Source: Acidiluteibacter sp965660325 (GTDB lineage Bacteria; Bacteroidota; Bacteroidia; Flavobacteriales_E; Vicingaceae). Taken from it: 64,000 nt of DNA. Both the position numbers and the translations under genes were made by a program. The notes under the pieces were generated by a model. That model made no database searches. It was not told where the DNA came from and was given only the letters and a program-made list of their open reading frames with translations. Positions 44,282 through 53,782 of this stretch are shown here, piece by piece. Position 1 is the stretch's first letter, and each line of letters opens with the position of its first letter. The DNA lies in the NCBI GenBank assembly GCA_965660325.1, contig CBFHZL010000003.1, positions 1 to 64,000 of the forward strand, written 5' to 3'.

Positions 44282-44635
44282 ATGAACATTGAAGAACTTC
44301 GGGATTTTTGCTTGTCATTAAAAGGTACGTCTGAAGGCATGCCCTTTGATGATAAAGTGTTGGTATTTAAAGTTATGGGAAAGATGTTTTGTTTGACTAA
44401 TATCGAGAACTTTGCTAGCGTTAACCTCAAGTGCGATCCGGAAAAAGCAGTGGAACTAAGAGAGGAGTTTGAGGCTGTTCAGCCAGGATACCACATGAGT
44501 AAAAAGCATTGGAATACGGTTTTGATTGATGATTCTATCACTAGAGCTTTATTGGAAAAATGGATTTTGGACTCATATTCGCTAGTGGCTAAAAGCTTAA
44601 CTAAAAAGCAAAGAGAAGAATTGAAAAACGCTTAG
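44282..44635 (+). CDS. MmcQ/YjbR family protein
   Basis: 117 aa. MNIEELRDFCLSLKGTSEGMPF, then DKVLVFKVMGKMFCLTN, KCDPEKAVELREEF and HMSKKHWNTVLID match the YjbR/MmcQ fold, sometimes called a CyaY-like DNA-binding domain. Function is unclear. It follows the helicase gene by 20 bp and may be co-transcribed. Confidence 0.93.
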   Translation: MNIEELRDFCLSLKGTSEGMPFDDKVLVFKVMGKMFCLTNIENFASVNLKCDPEKAVELREEFEAVQPGYHMSKKHWNTVLIDDSITRALLEKWILDSYSLVAKSLTKKQREELKNA

Positions 44636-44725
44636 CTAAACTTAGCTATTCCAACTTTTGAGTTCAACATCATCAACAATGAGATTACAACCGCTACAGT
44701 TAAAAAAAGCTGTAAACAACTTCTA

Positions 44726-45931
44726 ATGAATAAAGAGAAAGCACTTTTATATACGTTAGCTGTCATTCAGTTTTCGCATATTACAGATTTCATGATTCTA
44801 ATGCCTTTGGGTCCGCGTTTAATGGATGCCTTCTCTATTAATCCTAGTCAGTTTGCGTTATTGGTATCTGCCTATACGTTTAGTGCAGGTATTTTTGGAT
44901 TTGCAGGAGCTTTCTTCATCGATCGATTTGATCGTAAAAAGCTATTGATATTAATGGCCACCGGGTTTGCAATAGGCACATTGGCGTGTGGTTTTTCTAA
45001 TAGCTATTATATGTTGTTAGCCATGAGAGCCTTTACCGGATCCTTTGGTGGAATTCTTAGCGCTTTGATTTTGTCCATAATTGGTGATGTAGTTCCCAAT
45101 GAACGACGGGCATCGGCAATGGGGTTGGTAATGGCCTCTTTTTCATTAGCTTCTGTAGTAGGTGTGCCACTTGGACTTTACTTGGCGACACTCTCAGACT
45201 GGCATTTTCCATTTCTGTCTCTTGGTGTAATAGCACTGCTAACACTTATTCCTGTTTATCGGTACATTCCTACACTCAATTCACACATAGAAGTACGTAG
45301 TGATCGCCCTTCACCATTGGCTATTATACGAAATGTAGTAACCAATAAAAATCAAGTATATGCTTTGCTATTTGGGGTAGTGATAATGCTCAGCCATTTT
45401 TCTGTCGTTCCTTTTATAAGCCCATACTTAGTGACAAATGTTGGGTTCTTAGATGCTGAAATTACCTACATTTATTTGATCGGTGGTGGATTAACGATTT
45501 TTACTGCACCACTAATTGGGAAGCTAGCAGATCGATTCGGAAGGCTTAACGTATTTAGCGTAATTGTAGCTATTGTTTCCATTCCCATCTATCTGCTGAC
45601 CAATCTTACTGAAACACCTGTAGCTATCGTATTAATCATTACTTCGCTATTTTTTATTTTTGGCTCAGGGCGAATGATCCCATCTACCGCCATGATTACC
45701 TCTTCCGTTTTGCCTAAAAATCGTGGAAGCTTTATGAGCTTTAACTCAGCTTGTCGTCAAATGACGAATGGTTTCGCCGCCTACATTGGTGGATTAATCA
45801 TTACAGAAGGTCCTGATGGCCTACTGCAACACTACGATTGGGTGGGTTACTTTGCTCTTGCTATGGGAGCCCTTTCATTACTTATTGCTCGAAAAATTAA
45901 GGTCGTTGATGACAACAACTTTGAGAATTAA
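44726..45931 (+). CDS. MFS transporter
   Basis: 401 aa with about twelve hydrophobic segments. The loop 2-3 motif is FFIDRFDRKKLLILMATGF (the G-x3-D-R-x-G-R/K-R/K type), and a second copy, LIGKLADRFGRLNVF, opens the C-terminal half. Resembles drug/sugar efflux transporters of the DHA1 type (YdhP/AraJ group). The substrate cannot be deduced. It is convergent with the downstream membrane-protein genes, with 4 bp between stops. Confidence 0.92.
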   Translation: MNKEKALLYTLAVIQFSHITDFMILMPLGPRLMDAFSINPSQFALLVSAYTFSAGIFGFAGAFFIDRFDRKKLLILMATGFAIGTLACGFSNSYYMLLAMRAFTGSFGGILSALILSIIGDVVPNERRASAMGLVMASFSLASVVGVPLGLYLATLSDWHFPFLSLGVIALLTLIPVYRYIPTLNSHIEVRSDRPSPLAIIRNVVTNKNQVYALLFGVVIMLSHFSVVPFISPYLVTNVGFLDAEITYIYLIGGGLTIFTAPLIGKLADRFGRLNVFSVIVAIVSIPIYLLTNLTETPVAIVLIITSLFFIFGSGRMIPSTAMITSSVLPKNRGSFMSFNSACRQMTNGFAAYIGGLIITEGPDGLLQHYDWVGYFALAMGALSLLIARKIKVVDDNNFEN

Positions 45932-45935
45932 AGCT

Positions 45936-46355
45936 TCACAGAACAAAAAGCTGATAGATCGAAATGAAACTTAATAAGGACCACAAAAACGTTCGCTTTT
46001 TGTTGATTCGAACGAGTTTTAAGCAGGTATCCTCTACTCCATCTTCCTCTGCATCTAAAGCTTGATGCAATGGCACCGCCTGAAAAAAAGTCAATAGCCA
46101 TAAACTAATACAAATCAGTAAAGAAATGATAGAAAGTATATTCAAACTTTGAACTGCTTGGTACGCAATTATGCCAGTTTGAGCAAACATAATAGGCGCT
46201 ACAACAAATGTTATCCTTTGAGTATAGGCAATGTGCCACCTTTTAAGATCTTCAGGCGCAAAATAGAGGAAACTCGGATAAATTACGAGTTGAACAAGCC
46301 ATATTAAAATTACGGCTCCAAAATCTACGACAGCTCTAAGTATTTCTAACGTCAT
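45936..46355 (-). CDS. Small four-helix membrane protein
   Basis: 139 aa with hydrophobic segments near 8-28, 48-68, 73-93 and 118-138. RRAVVDFGAVILIWLVQ-like start and AEEDGVEDTCLKLVRINKKR in the loop before the last helix. No family recognised. Its ATG overlaps the stop of the DoxX-like gene upstream by 4 bp, so it is the last member of a three-gene membrane-protein unit. Confidence 0.7.
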   Translation of the reverse strand: MTLEILRAVVDFGAVILIWLVQLVIYPSFLYFAPEDLKRWHIAYTQRITFVVAPIMFAQTGIIAYQAVQSLNILSIISLLICISLWLLTFFQAVPLHQALDAEEDGVEDTCLKLVRINKKRTFLWSLLSFISIYQLFVL

Positions 46356-46756
46356 TTCAGTTTATAGTTACGGTAAATCAATGCCCAATAAATTAAAATC
46401 GGGTGCACCACAATTAAACGAACCCAAGCCACCCAAGGGTCAAAACACATGACATCAGATATACAGCTACCTAACTCAATAAAGTGAATGTGTGCAGGCA
46501 AGAAAGCAATCAGCAGCCCTACAATACCATAAACTGACCATTTTCGCGTTCGTTTAAAAACTAAACCCAATGCAAAGACAACTTCCAACAAGCCGCTTAA
46601 TAGGTTTAACTCTTTAATAAATACCAAATATGGTGGTATCAAGGGCCAATACCATTCTGGAGAAATAAAATGATTGATACCTCCTACGAGATAAGCTCCA
46701 ATAAGGCCATAAAAGCCAAGTCGATTAATCAGTGAGCTTCCATCGTGTTTGCTCAT
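46352..46756 (-). CDS. DoxX-like small membrane protein
   Basis: 134 aa, four membrane helices. The segments GAYLVGGINHFISPEWYWPL and LNLLSGLLEVVFALGLVF resemble DoxX/DoxD-type quinone-related membrane proteins. The start overlaps the 3' end of the upstream gene by 32 bp in a different frame; no later in-frame ATG fits without cutting the first helix. It overlaps the downstream gene by 4 bp. Likely part of a co-translated membrane group. Confidence 0.75.
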   Translation of the reverse strand: MSKHDGSSLINRLGFYGLIGAYLVGGINHFISPEWYWPLIPPYLVFIKELNLLSGLLEVVFALGLVFKRTRKWSVYGIVGLLIAFLPAHIHFIELGSCISDVMCFDPWVAWVRLIVVHPILIYWALIYRNYKLK

Positions 46757-47132
46757 GAACTGCTTTTAAAATTAAGAAAAATGGTATCCACCAAATTAAA
46801 TCATTGGTGTATAAAGTGTAGCTAAATTCAAATGGTACGGTTTCCAAAATGAAGTAATTCATAATGAAACCTAATGGCCCGAAAATTTTACCTAAAAAAC
46901 CGACTAGAACAATTGGCCAGTGGCGTATAGCATTATAGCTAGCCAACCAATATCCTATCCCATAAACTCCTACAATCATCCCCATTCCTTGCCAAATGGT
47001 GAGGTTATTGGGGACTTCCATATTGGTAATTGAGAAAAATTGCGATGGAAACAAAACTACCCATGCACCCCAAATCACATTATATATTGCTGCTAACTGA
47101 AGGGTAACCTTCATCCAATTTTGCTCTTTCAT
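46725..47132 (-). CDS. Small four-helix membrane protein
   Basis: 135 aa, four hydrophobic segments; QLAAIYNVIWGAWVVLFPSQFF near the N-terminus and FLGKIFGPLGFIMNYFI in the third helix. Similar proteins are common in Bacteroidota next to DoxX-like genes, but I know no function. It is the first of three overlapping genes. The intergenic region behind it also holds the end of bshA. Confidence 0.72.
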   Translation of the reverse strand: MKEQNWMKVTLQLAAIYNVIWGAWVVLFPSQFFSITNMEVPNNLTIWQGMGMIVGVYGIGYWLASYNAIRHWPIVLVGFLGKIFGPLGFIMNYFILETVPFEFSYTLYTNDLIWWIPFFLILKAVHEQTRWKLTD

Positions 47133-47185
47133 GATTGTAGAAACAACAGTTTAGACTAAAAGTTTTTTACTAATTAAGCAAAATA

Positions 47186-48319
47186 TTATAAATGATGTTT
47201 TAAAATGCGCTCATATAAAGCGATGTATTGTGGAAGGATTTTCCCTAGATCAAAACGCTTCGCTTGTTCAAAGGCATTTGCTTTAAAACGGTTCAGCGTA
47301 CTATCATCTTTTAGAATACTTAGGGCATTCTTGGCCATATCGTCTACGTCACCAATATCACTCATATAACCGGTTTCTCCATTAATATTCACTTCAGGTA
47401 TTCCGCCTGTATTGGTTGAAATAACAGGAGTTTTCGCGGCCATAGCTTCCAATGCCGCCAAACCAAAACTTTCTGACTGTGAAGGTAAAATAAACAAATC
47501 AGCAATGGAGAGCACTCGAATGGTGTCATTTACTTTCCCCATCATTTGCAAGTCTTCGCATAAACCAAGTGTTCTGCACATTTGCTCTATTTTGTTTCGC
47601 TCAGGGCCGTCACCCACCATCACCAACTTAGCCGGCATTTTAGAACGAATTTGAGCAAATACTTTGACAACGTCTGTTACACGTTTTACTTTTCTAAAAT
47701 TAGAAATATGTATCACCAATCGCTCTCCATTTGGTGCTAAAGACGATTTAAGGTGTTCATCAATTTGAACACCTTCGTATTGCTTCATGCAAATAAAGTT
47801 TGGAATAACATCAATTCCATTTTTTATATCGAAGTGTTCATAGGTATCTCTTTTAAGACTTTCAGAAACGGCAGTCACACCATTAGACTGGTTAATTGCA
47901 AAGGTAATTACTGGCTCAAATGAGGCATCTTTACCTACCAAGGTAATATCTGTGCCATGCAACGTAGTAATAAAAGGAATTTCAATACCCTCTGTTTTTA
48001 AGATTTGCTGTGCCATGTATGCGGCAGATGCATGAGGAATGGCGTAATGCACGTGCAAAAGATCAAGCTTTTCATACTTTACTACATCCACTAACTTACT
48101 CGCTAAAACTAGTTCATAAGGTGGATAATCAAATAAAGGGTAATCAGATACCCTTACTTCATGGTATGAGATATTTGCAGTAAACTCCTCTAGTTTTACA
48201 GGCTGTCGATAAGTTATGAAGTGAACATTGTGTCCTTGTTCAGCTAATGCTTTCCCTAATTCTGTTCCTACTACACCACTACCACCATAAGTTGGATAAA
48301 GTACAATTCCAATGTTCAT
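47186..48319 (-). CDS. bshA: N-acetyl-alpha-D-glucosaminyl L-malate synthase BshA
   Basis: 377 aa GT4 glycosyltransferase. The N-terminus MNIGIVLYPTYGGSGVVGTEL with KALAEQGHNVHFITYRQP is diagnostic for BshA, as is LLHVHYAIPHASAAYMA; the C-terminal half has the GT4 signature SESFGLAALEAMA. BshA joins GlcNAc from UDP-GlcNAc to L-malate, the first step to bacillithiol. bshB and bshC are not in the window. It starts 10 bp after the GH3/beta-lactamase fusion gene, so the two are one operon; that pairing is, to my knowledge, common in Bacteroidota. Confidence 0.94.
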   Translation of the reverse strand: MNIGIVLYPTYGGSGVVGTELGKALAEQGHNVHFITYRQPVKLEEFTANISYHEVRVSDYPLFDYPPYELVLASKLVDVVKYEKLDLLHVHYAIPHASAAYMAQQILKTEGIEIPFITTLHGTDITLVGKDASFEPVITFAINQSNGVTAVSESLKRDTYEHFDIKNGIDVIPNFICMKQYEGVQIDEHLKSSLAPNGERLVIHISNFRKVKRVTDVVKVFAQIRSKMPAKLVMVGDGPERNKIEQMCRTLGLCEDLQMMGKVNDTIRVLSIADLFILPSQSESFGLAALEAMAAKTPVISTNTGGIPEVNINGETGYMSDIGDVDDMAKNALSILKDDSTLNRFKANAFEQAKRFDLGKILPQYIALYERILKHHL

Positions 48320-48329
48320 TTTTGCTCGT

Positions 48330-51326
48330 TTAGTTTATCGAATGCTCAGGGTTCGATTGAATGGCTTGATAAATTCGTTCTTGAATATCTGTTCGTATAT
48401 TCAATTGAAGTAGTTTCTTATTGTTTGCATCAGGGTAAACCCGGTTTGACAAAAATATGTAAACTATTTGTTCCTCCGGGTCGGCCCATGCATATGTTCC
48501 GGTAAATCCTGAATGGCCAAAACTCGCATAGCTGATGCAGTCGCAAGTAGGTCCTGGATTGCCATGATATGCAGGTTTATCAAAACCAGCCGCTCTCCTA
48601 TTCTCTTTAGCACTCATTGGAGTTTCCTTTTTACAAAACTGACATTTTACAAATTCATCAATAACCGATTTATTCAAATATTGTTTACCTCCATATGTCC
48701 CTCCATTCAAATATAACTGCATGAGTTTTGCTAAATCATTGGCAGTAGAAAATAATCCTGCATGTCCTCCAATACCACCAAGCATTGCTGCTCCAGGATC
48801 GTGTACATCTCCCCAAATTAATTGATTTCTGAAAGATTGGTCATCTTCTGTTGGGATTAACTGTGAACGGGAAAACTTTTCTCTTGGATTATAGGTTGTG
48901 TGAGCCATTCCCATTGGTTGGTAAAAGTTGGTTTGTAAGTAGTTTTCAATGGGCTGCTCAGTGATCTCTTCTACTATTTCTTTCATAAAGTAATACCCCA
49001 CATCAGAATAGCGGTACTCTTTTTTAGGGTTCACCTTCGCTCTATGAATAATTCGATAGAAAATAGTATCCTCATAAGCTGCTGAAATGTATAAACTATC
49101 AGCTACTCGAATGGAGAATTCATCAGAAGCTACATTACGATAGTACTTTTCACTTGGAACTCCATTCTCAAGGGTTTTAATATAAAAGGGAATCCATGCT
49201 GCCAAACCTGCTTGATGCGCCAGAATTTCTCTCAACGTTAAGTCTGCATAGTCTGTATTCCTTACCAACTTACCGAGATGTTTGCCAAGGTTATCGTCTA
49301 AACTGAGCCTCTCTTGAGAAACTAGATCCATTACAGCAAGAAGTGTTGCTGAGATTTTAGTAACCGACGCTATGTCGTATAAATCGTCTGGTTGAACAGC
49401 GCGCTTTGCTTCGTAGGTAGGATTTCCAAATTGTTGGTCGTAAATAATCTTCCCGTCTTTAGCAATCAAAATTTGGCAACCTGGATAAGCCCCTTTGTTA
49501 ATTCCATCTTGTGCAATGATATCCACTTGTGCGAAAGCATCTGTTGCATAACCTAAATCCTCAGGCATGGCTCTGTAAAGTACTCCAGTAGTTTTTGTTG
49601 TTAAACCCGAACCAACCGGGTAAGCGTTAGAAACACTTACCGGCAACTTCCCATTTGCCGAACGACCACCAAAAATCAATTCAGCAGACATTTCCTGAGC
49701 TGCCTCTGAGTTTTGATAGGATACAATTAAACCATCAACATACTCCGTAGCTAAGAAATTTCGCAGAGCGTAAGCATTTGCAAATACATCTAATATAACC
49801 TTCTTTTTTAACCGCAATACATTGATAAATCCTTTTAAATCGTCAGACAACTCATATTTCACCCATGGGTTTTTATCACTTTTATGAATGCCTACAATTA
49901 CTGTTTCATAGTCTTGCAATTGATCCATCATGGCCTTTTGATTTGCTACTGGCAAGTCCCCTGAAACATTAAAGAAGTCAGCATTGGCATAGCTTCCAAT
50001 GCGTTTTTGAAAAGGCGTAACCTCTCCTTCACCAATAGAGAGGACCGCAATTTTACCAACACCTACTGATAGTGGCAATGTATTACTTTTGTTTCTAAGG
50101 ACAGTCAAAGAAGCTGCTGTCAACTTCTTATTTAAGGACTCGTATTTATATTGATTCAAATCGTTATACAAACGCTCAGTTGGTTGTTGTTCATAGTCGT
50201 GTAGACCCATCCAATATTTTGCTCGCAATATTTTCAACACTTTTTCATCAATATCAGATGCTAAAAGCGAGCTATCAGCAACTGCCTCTTTAATGGCTGC
50301 GACACCCTTTGCTACATCTCTAGAAAGTAATAAAATATCATTTCCTGCTTTTATTGCTTCTAGATCAACCTGTTCTGAGGTCATTCTCGCAGCTACTCCA
50401 CTCATGTTTAGGCCATCAGTAAACGTTAAGCCTTTAAATTTTAAATCATCGCGAAGTAGTTTCGTCACTACACCCGCCGTAAGTGAGGAGGGCATTCCTG
50501 AAGACTTCGTATAAGCAGGAATGTTTAAGTGAGCGATCATGATACTTCCTACCCCTTTCTTAATTAACTGTTTAAAAGGATATAGTTCTATAGAATCCAA
50601 TTGAGCTGCTGTTTTGTCAATTAGAGGAAGGGTTTTGTGAGAGTCCATATCGGTATCACCATGTCCAGGAAAGTGTTTTGCAGATGCCAATACTTTCCCA
50701 TCTTGCAATCCTTGCATGTAAGCTATTCCCTTTCGGGCAACATTTACCTTATCTTCTCCAAATGAACGCGCATTTATAATCGGGTTATCAGGGTTATTGT
50801 TGACATCGATTACGGGCGAAAAGCTAACATTTACGCCTATCCTGCGCATTTGCTGTGCGATGTCCTTTCCCATTTGATAAATGAGTTGTTCATCTTGAAT
50901 AGCACCAAGTGTCATTTGCCAAGGGTATTTCACCACACTATCTATTCGCATCGCCATACCCCACTCAGCATCCATTGCCACCATAAGTGGTAACTTAGAA
51001 ATGGACTGATAACGATTCGTCAATTCTGCTTGTTTAGTAATGTCTCCTTGAAAGAACGTAAGTCCTCCGATATGATATTTGTTTATTAATCGCTCTACTT
51101 CTTCTTGATTGATCTTTTCGTTGCTGTAGGCAGGGATATTAAACAATTGTCCTATCTTTTCGTCGAGTGTCATTTGTGCCAACACCGAATCAGCCCATGC
51201 ATGTGGCCCTTTAAGGTAAGGAATTTTCTTATGTTCTGAAGTGGATTCAAGTCCTGCATCTGCAGGATAGAAAGAGCTTAGTGCAAGAAATGAAATCAAA
51301 AATATAGGGATCAGCCGAAGCTTCAT
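48330..51326 (-). CDS. GH3 beta-N-acetylglucosaminidase fused to serine beta-lactamase-fold domain
   Basis: 998 aa secreted protein. The GH3 domain (about 40-370) has the NagZ-type loop KHFPGHGDTDMDSHKTLP and catalytic Asp in FTDGLNMSGVAA; residues about 400-580 are the GH3 C-terminal domain. The last 400 residues are a class-C beta-lactamase/serine-hydrolase domain with SVTK (SxxK), YSDVGY and HSGFTGT motifs. Probably cuts N-acetylglucosamine residues during peptidoglycan turnover and acts on a linked amide or ester; the exact pairing of activities is inferred. The operon partner is bshA. Confidence 0.92.
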   Translation of the reverse strand: MKLRLIPIFLISFLALSSFYPADAGLESTSEHKKIPYLKGPHAWADSVLAQMTLDEKIGQLFNIPAYSNEKINQEEVERLINKYHIGGLTFFQGDITKQAELTNRYQSISKLPLMVAMDAEWGMAMRIDSVVKYPWQMTLGAIQDEQLIYQMGKDIAQQMRRIGVNVSFSPVIDVNNNPDNPIINARSFGEDKVNVARKGIAYMQGLQDGKVLASAKHFPGHGDTDMDSHKTLPLIDKTAAQLDSIELYPFKQLIKKGVGSIMIAHLNIPAYTKSSGMPSSLTAGVVTKLLRDDLKFKGLTFTDGLNMSGVAARMTSEQVDLEAIKAGNDILLLSRDVAKGVAAIKEAVADSSLLASDIDEKVLKILRAKYWMGLHDYEQQPTERLYNDLNQYKYESLNKKLTAASLTVLRNKSNTLPLSVGVGKIAVLSIGEGEVTPFQKRIGSYANADFFNVSGDLPVANQKAMMDQLQDYETVIVGIHKSDKNPWVKYELSDDLKGFINVLRLKKKVILDVFANAYALRNFLATEYVDGLIVSYQNSEAAQEMSAELIFGGRSANGKLPVSVSNAYPVGSGLTTKTTGVLYRAMPEDLGYATDAFAQVDIIAQDGINKGAYPGCQILIAKDGKIIYDQQFGNPTYEAKRAVQPDDLYDIASVTKISATLLAVMDLVSQERLSLDDNLGKHLGKLVRNTDYADLTLREILAHQAGLAAWIPFYIKTLENGVPSEKYYRNVASDEFSIRVADSLYISAAYEDTIFYRIIHRAKVNPKKEYRYSDVGYYFMKEIVEEITEQPIENYLQTNFYQPMGMAHTTYNPREKFSRSQLIPTEDDQSFRNQLIWGDVHDPGAAMLGGIGGHAGLFSTANDLAKLMQLYLNGGTYGGKQYLNKSVIDEFVKCQFCKKETPMSAKENRRAAGFDKPAYHGNPGPTCDCISYASFGHSGFTGTYAWADPEEQIVYIFLSNRVYPDANNKKLLQLNIRTDIQERIYQAIQSNPEHSIN

Positions 51327-51480
51327 AGGGATAAATTTAATGGTGAAACGCTATCTAATAACGATCTTCTAAGTTAAAGATTACAAGAGGTGCATCATAT
51401 CTAAAAGTTAATACTTTTAAACAGTACTTCGTGTATTAGTTAGCGCACCTACATCAATAATGAATCCAAAAAAAATCCAT

Positions 51481-51513
51481 AAAAAAAGTCGCTAATCAAA
51501 TGATTAGCGACTT
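51481..51513 (-). terminator. Intrinsic terminator of rpsA
   Basis: Perfect 13-bp stem AAGTCGCTAATCA / TGATTAGCGACTT with a 2-base loop, read on the minus strand and followed by seven T, 22 bp after the rpsA stop. Confidence 0.92.
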
Positions 51514-51535
51514 CTGTATGTAAAGTGAAGAAAAA

Positions 51536-53518
51536 TTACTTCTTCTCTCCTTTCTCCATTTCAGATTTCAATTTAGATAATGCATCTAAATCACCAAGAG
51601 TTGTTTTCTCTTGAGAATCTTGCATTGTCTTAATCTTCTTAGCTGTTTTAACATGCTCTGCTTTTGCAGAAGCTCTTTTCTCTTTCACTTCTTCGAACTC
51701 AGCGTCTCTGAAGATTTGAGTATGGCTTACAGCAATCTTACGTGCATTTTTGTTAAAGTCAACAATTTTAAAGTCTAATACTTCATCAACTGCAGCTGTT
51801 GTATTGTCTTCTTTTACGATGTTTTTCTTCGTAGCTAAAGCTTCTACTCCGTAAGGCAATACTACTGTAGCACCTTTTGCAGCGATTTCTGTAATTGTTC
51901 CTTGGTGAACTGATCCAATTTCAAAAACAGTTTCGAACGTCTCCCAAGGGTTCTCTTCTAATTGTTTGTGTCCTAAGCTCAATCTTCTGTTTTCTCTATC
52001 TACTTCTAAAATAACAACCTCTAATTCGTCACCTACAGCGGTAATTTCTTTCGGGTGGTTAATCTTCTTAGACCAAGAAAGGTCAGAAATGTGAACTAAA
52101 CCATCAACACCTTCTTCCAATTCAACAAATACTCCAAAGTCAGAAATGTTAGTTACTTTACCTTTGTGCTTAGCATCAACGATAAACTTCTCTTCGATAC
52201 CTTCCCATGGATCTGGCGTTAATTGTTTAACACCTAAACTCATTTTTCTTTCTTCTCTATCAAGCGTTAAGATTTGAGCTTCTACTTCGTCACTCACTGT
52301 AAAGAATTCTTGTGCAGGCTTCAAGTGGTTAGACCATGTGATTTCAGATACGTGAATTAGACCTTCAACACCTGGCTGAATTTCAACGAACGCACCGTAA
52401 TCAGCAACAACAACAACTTTTCCTTTCACTTTGTCGCCTACAGTAAGCTTCTCATCTAACTCATCCCATGGATGTTTCTCTAATTGCTTCATACCTAAAG
52501 CAATTCTTTTCTTATCATCATCAAAGTCAAGAATTACAACGTTTACTTTCTGATCTAATTCTACGATTTCTTCAGGGTGATTTACTCTACCCCAAGAAAG
52601 GTCAGTAATGTGAACTAAACCATCAACACCACCAAGATCAATAAATACTCCATAAGAAGTAATGTTCTTAACAGTACCTTCTAGTACTTGTCCTTTCTCT
52701 AATTGAGCAATAATTTCTTTCTTCTGAACTTCTAACTCAGCTTCAATTAATGCTTTGTGTGATACTACAACATTTTTGAATTCTTTGTTGATTTTCACCA
52801 CTTTGAATTCCATTGTCTTATCAACATACATATCGTAATCACGGATAGGCTTCACATCAATCTGTGATCCTGGTAAGAATGCTTCGATACCAAAAACGTC
52901 TACAATAAGACCACCTTTAGTTCTGCACTTAACATATCCTTTGATTACTTCTTGAGTATCCAATGCATCATTTACTCTATCCCAAGCTCTAAGCGCTCTT
53001 GCTTTTTTGTGAGAAAGTAATAATTGACCATTTTTGTCTTCTTGACTTTCAATAAAAACTTCAACTGAGTCACCAACGTTTACTTCTTCTTTGTATCTCA
53101 ATTCATTCATTGGGATAACACCGTCAGACTTGTAACCGATGTTTACAACAGCTTCTCTTGTGTTTTTAGAAACAATGATACCATCTAGTACTTCTTGCTC
53201 ATTGATAGAAGTTAATGTTTCACCATAAACTTCTTCCATTTTTTCTCTTTCGTCTTTTGAATACAACTCATCGTACTTACCGATTGAATCCCAGTCAAAA
53301 TCGTTAGAATCAGCATCTACTGAAGCGTTAATGCTATTATCTACTTTTGATTCAGTAGACTCTTCTTTCGTTGAATCATCAGAAGTAACTTCTTCTACTT
53401 TTTCAACAACTGTTTCAGCAGCATCTTTTACAGCTTCTGCTGCATCTGTTGCTACTTCTTTTGCTTTGTTTACGATTTCCTCTGCAGGATTCGTATCTTT
53501 TTCTTTGTTTTCAGACAT
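51536..53518 (-). CDS. rpsA: 30S ribosomal protein S1
   Basis: 660 aa from the ATG at 53518 (MSENKEKD); a longer start three codons upstream is less likely. Six S1 OB-fold repeats are recognisable, with domains 3-5 closely alike (for example VKNITSYGVFIDLGGVDGLV, VADYGAFVEIQPGVEGL, ISDFGVFVELEEGVDGLV). The first 100 residues are an acidic Ala/Val/Glu-rich extension (AAEAVKDAAETVVEKVEE) absent from E. coli S1 (557 aa). S1 binds mRNA on the small subunit. In Bacteroidota, where Shine-Dalgarno sites are weak, S1 is thought to matter for initiation. Confidence 0.97.
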   Translation of the reverse strand: MSENKEKDTNPAEEIVNKAKEVATDAAEAVKDAAETVVEKVEEVTSDDSTKEESTESKVDNSINASVDADSNDFDWDSIGKYDELYSKDEREKMEEVYGETLTSINEQEVLDGIIVSKNTREAVVNIGYKSDGVIPMNELRYKEEVNVGDSVEVFIESQEDKNGQLLLSHKKARALRAWDRVNDALDTQEVIKGYVKCRTKGGLIVDVFGIEAFLPGSQIDVKPIRDYDMYVDKTMEFKVVKINKEFKNVVVSHKALIEAELEVQKKEIIAQLEKGQVLEGTVKNITSYGVFIDLGGVDGLVHITDLSWGRVNHPEEIVELDQKVNVVILDFDDDKKRIALGMKQLEKHPWDELDEKLTVGDKVKGKVVVVADYGAFVEIQPGVEGLIHVSEITWSNHLKPAQEFFTVSDEVEAQILTLDREERKMSLGVKQLTPDPWEGIEEKFIVDAKHKGKVTNISDFGVFVELEEGVDGLVHISDLSWSKKINHPKEITAVGDELEVVILEVDRENRRLSLGHKQLEENPWETFETVFEIGSVHQGTITEIAAKGATVVLPYGVEALATKKNIVKEDNTTAAVDEVLDFKIVDFNKNARKIAVSHTQIFRDAEFEEVKEKRASAKAEHVKTAKKIKTMQDSQEKTTLGDLDALSKLKSEMEKGEKK

Positions 53519-53614
53519 TCTGAACATTTATTTGTATTCCATTTACAAGTTGGTATTTAAACGGAAGATATTAATAGTTAATCAACTATACCAATACGCT
53601 GATTTTTTGGACTG

Positions 53615-53643
53615 CAAATGTAAGGCTTTTTTCTGTAATACAA
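53615..53643 (-). promoter_or_regulatory. Full Bacteroidota promoter of rpsA (TTG-N18-TACATTTG)
   Basis: On the minus strand, TTG (53641-53643), 18 bp, then an exact TAnnTTTG (53615-53622). The mRNA leader before the rpsA ATG would be about 90 nt, room for autoregulation by S1, which is known in other bacteria. Confidence 0.7.
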
Positions 53644-53782
53644 GTATAATAACCACCTTACAACAAAGTGAACGTTCAAGTTGGTTCTCTTCGATTATGC
53701 TTAAAATACGATGAATCTCTTTTAAAAGTAAGGAGAAAGTACTATTATTACATATGTAATCAAATTCAGAAACTATAAATCG

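Noticed and set aside
53331..53714. 127-codon open frame on the plus strand near the rpsA start
   Set aside because: Antisense to the Ala/Glu-rich extension of S1 and crosses its promoter; no start context or protein-like composition.
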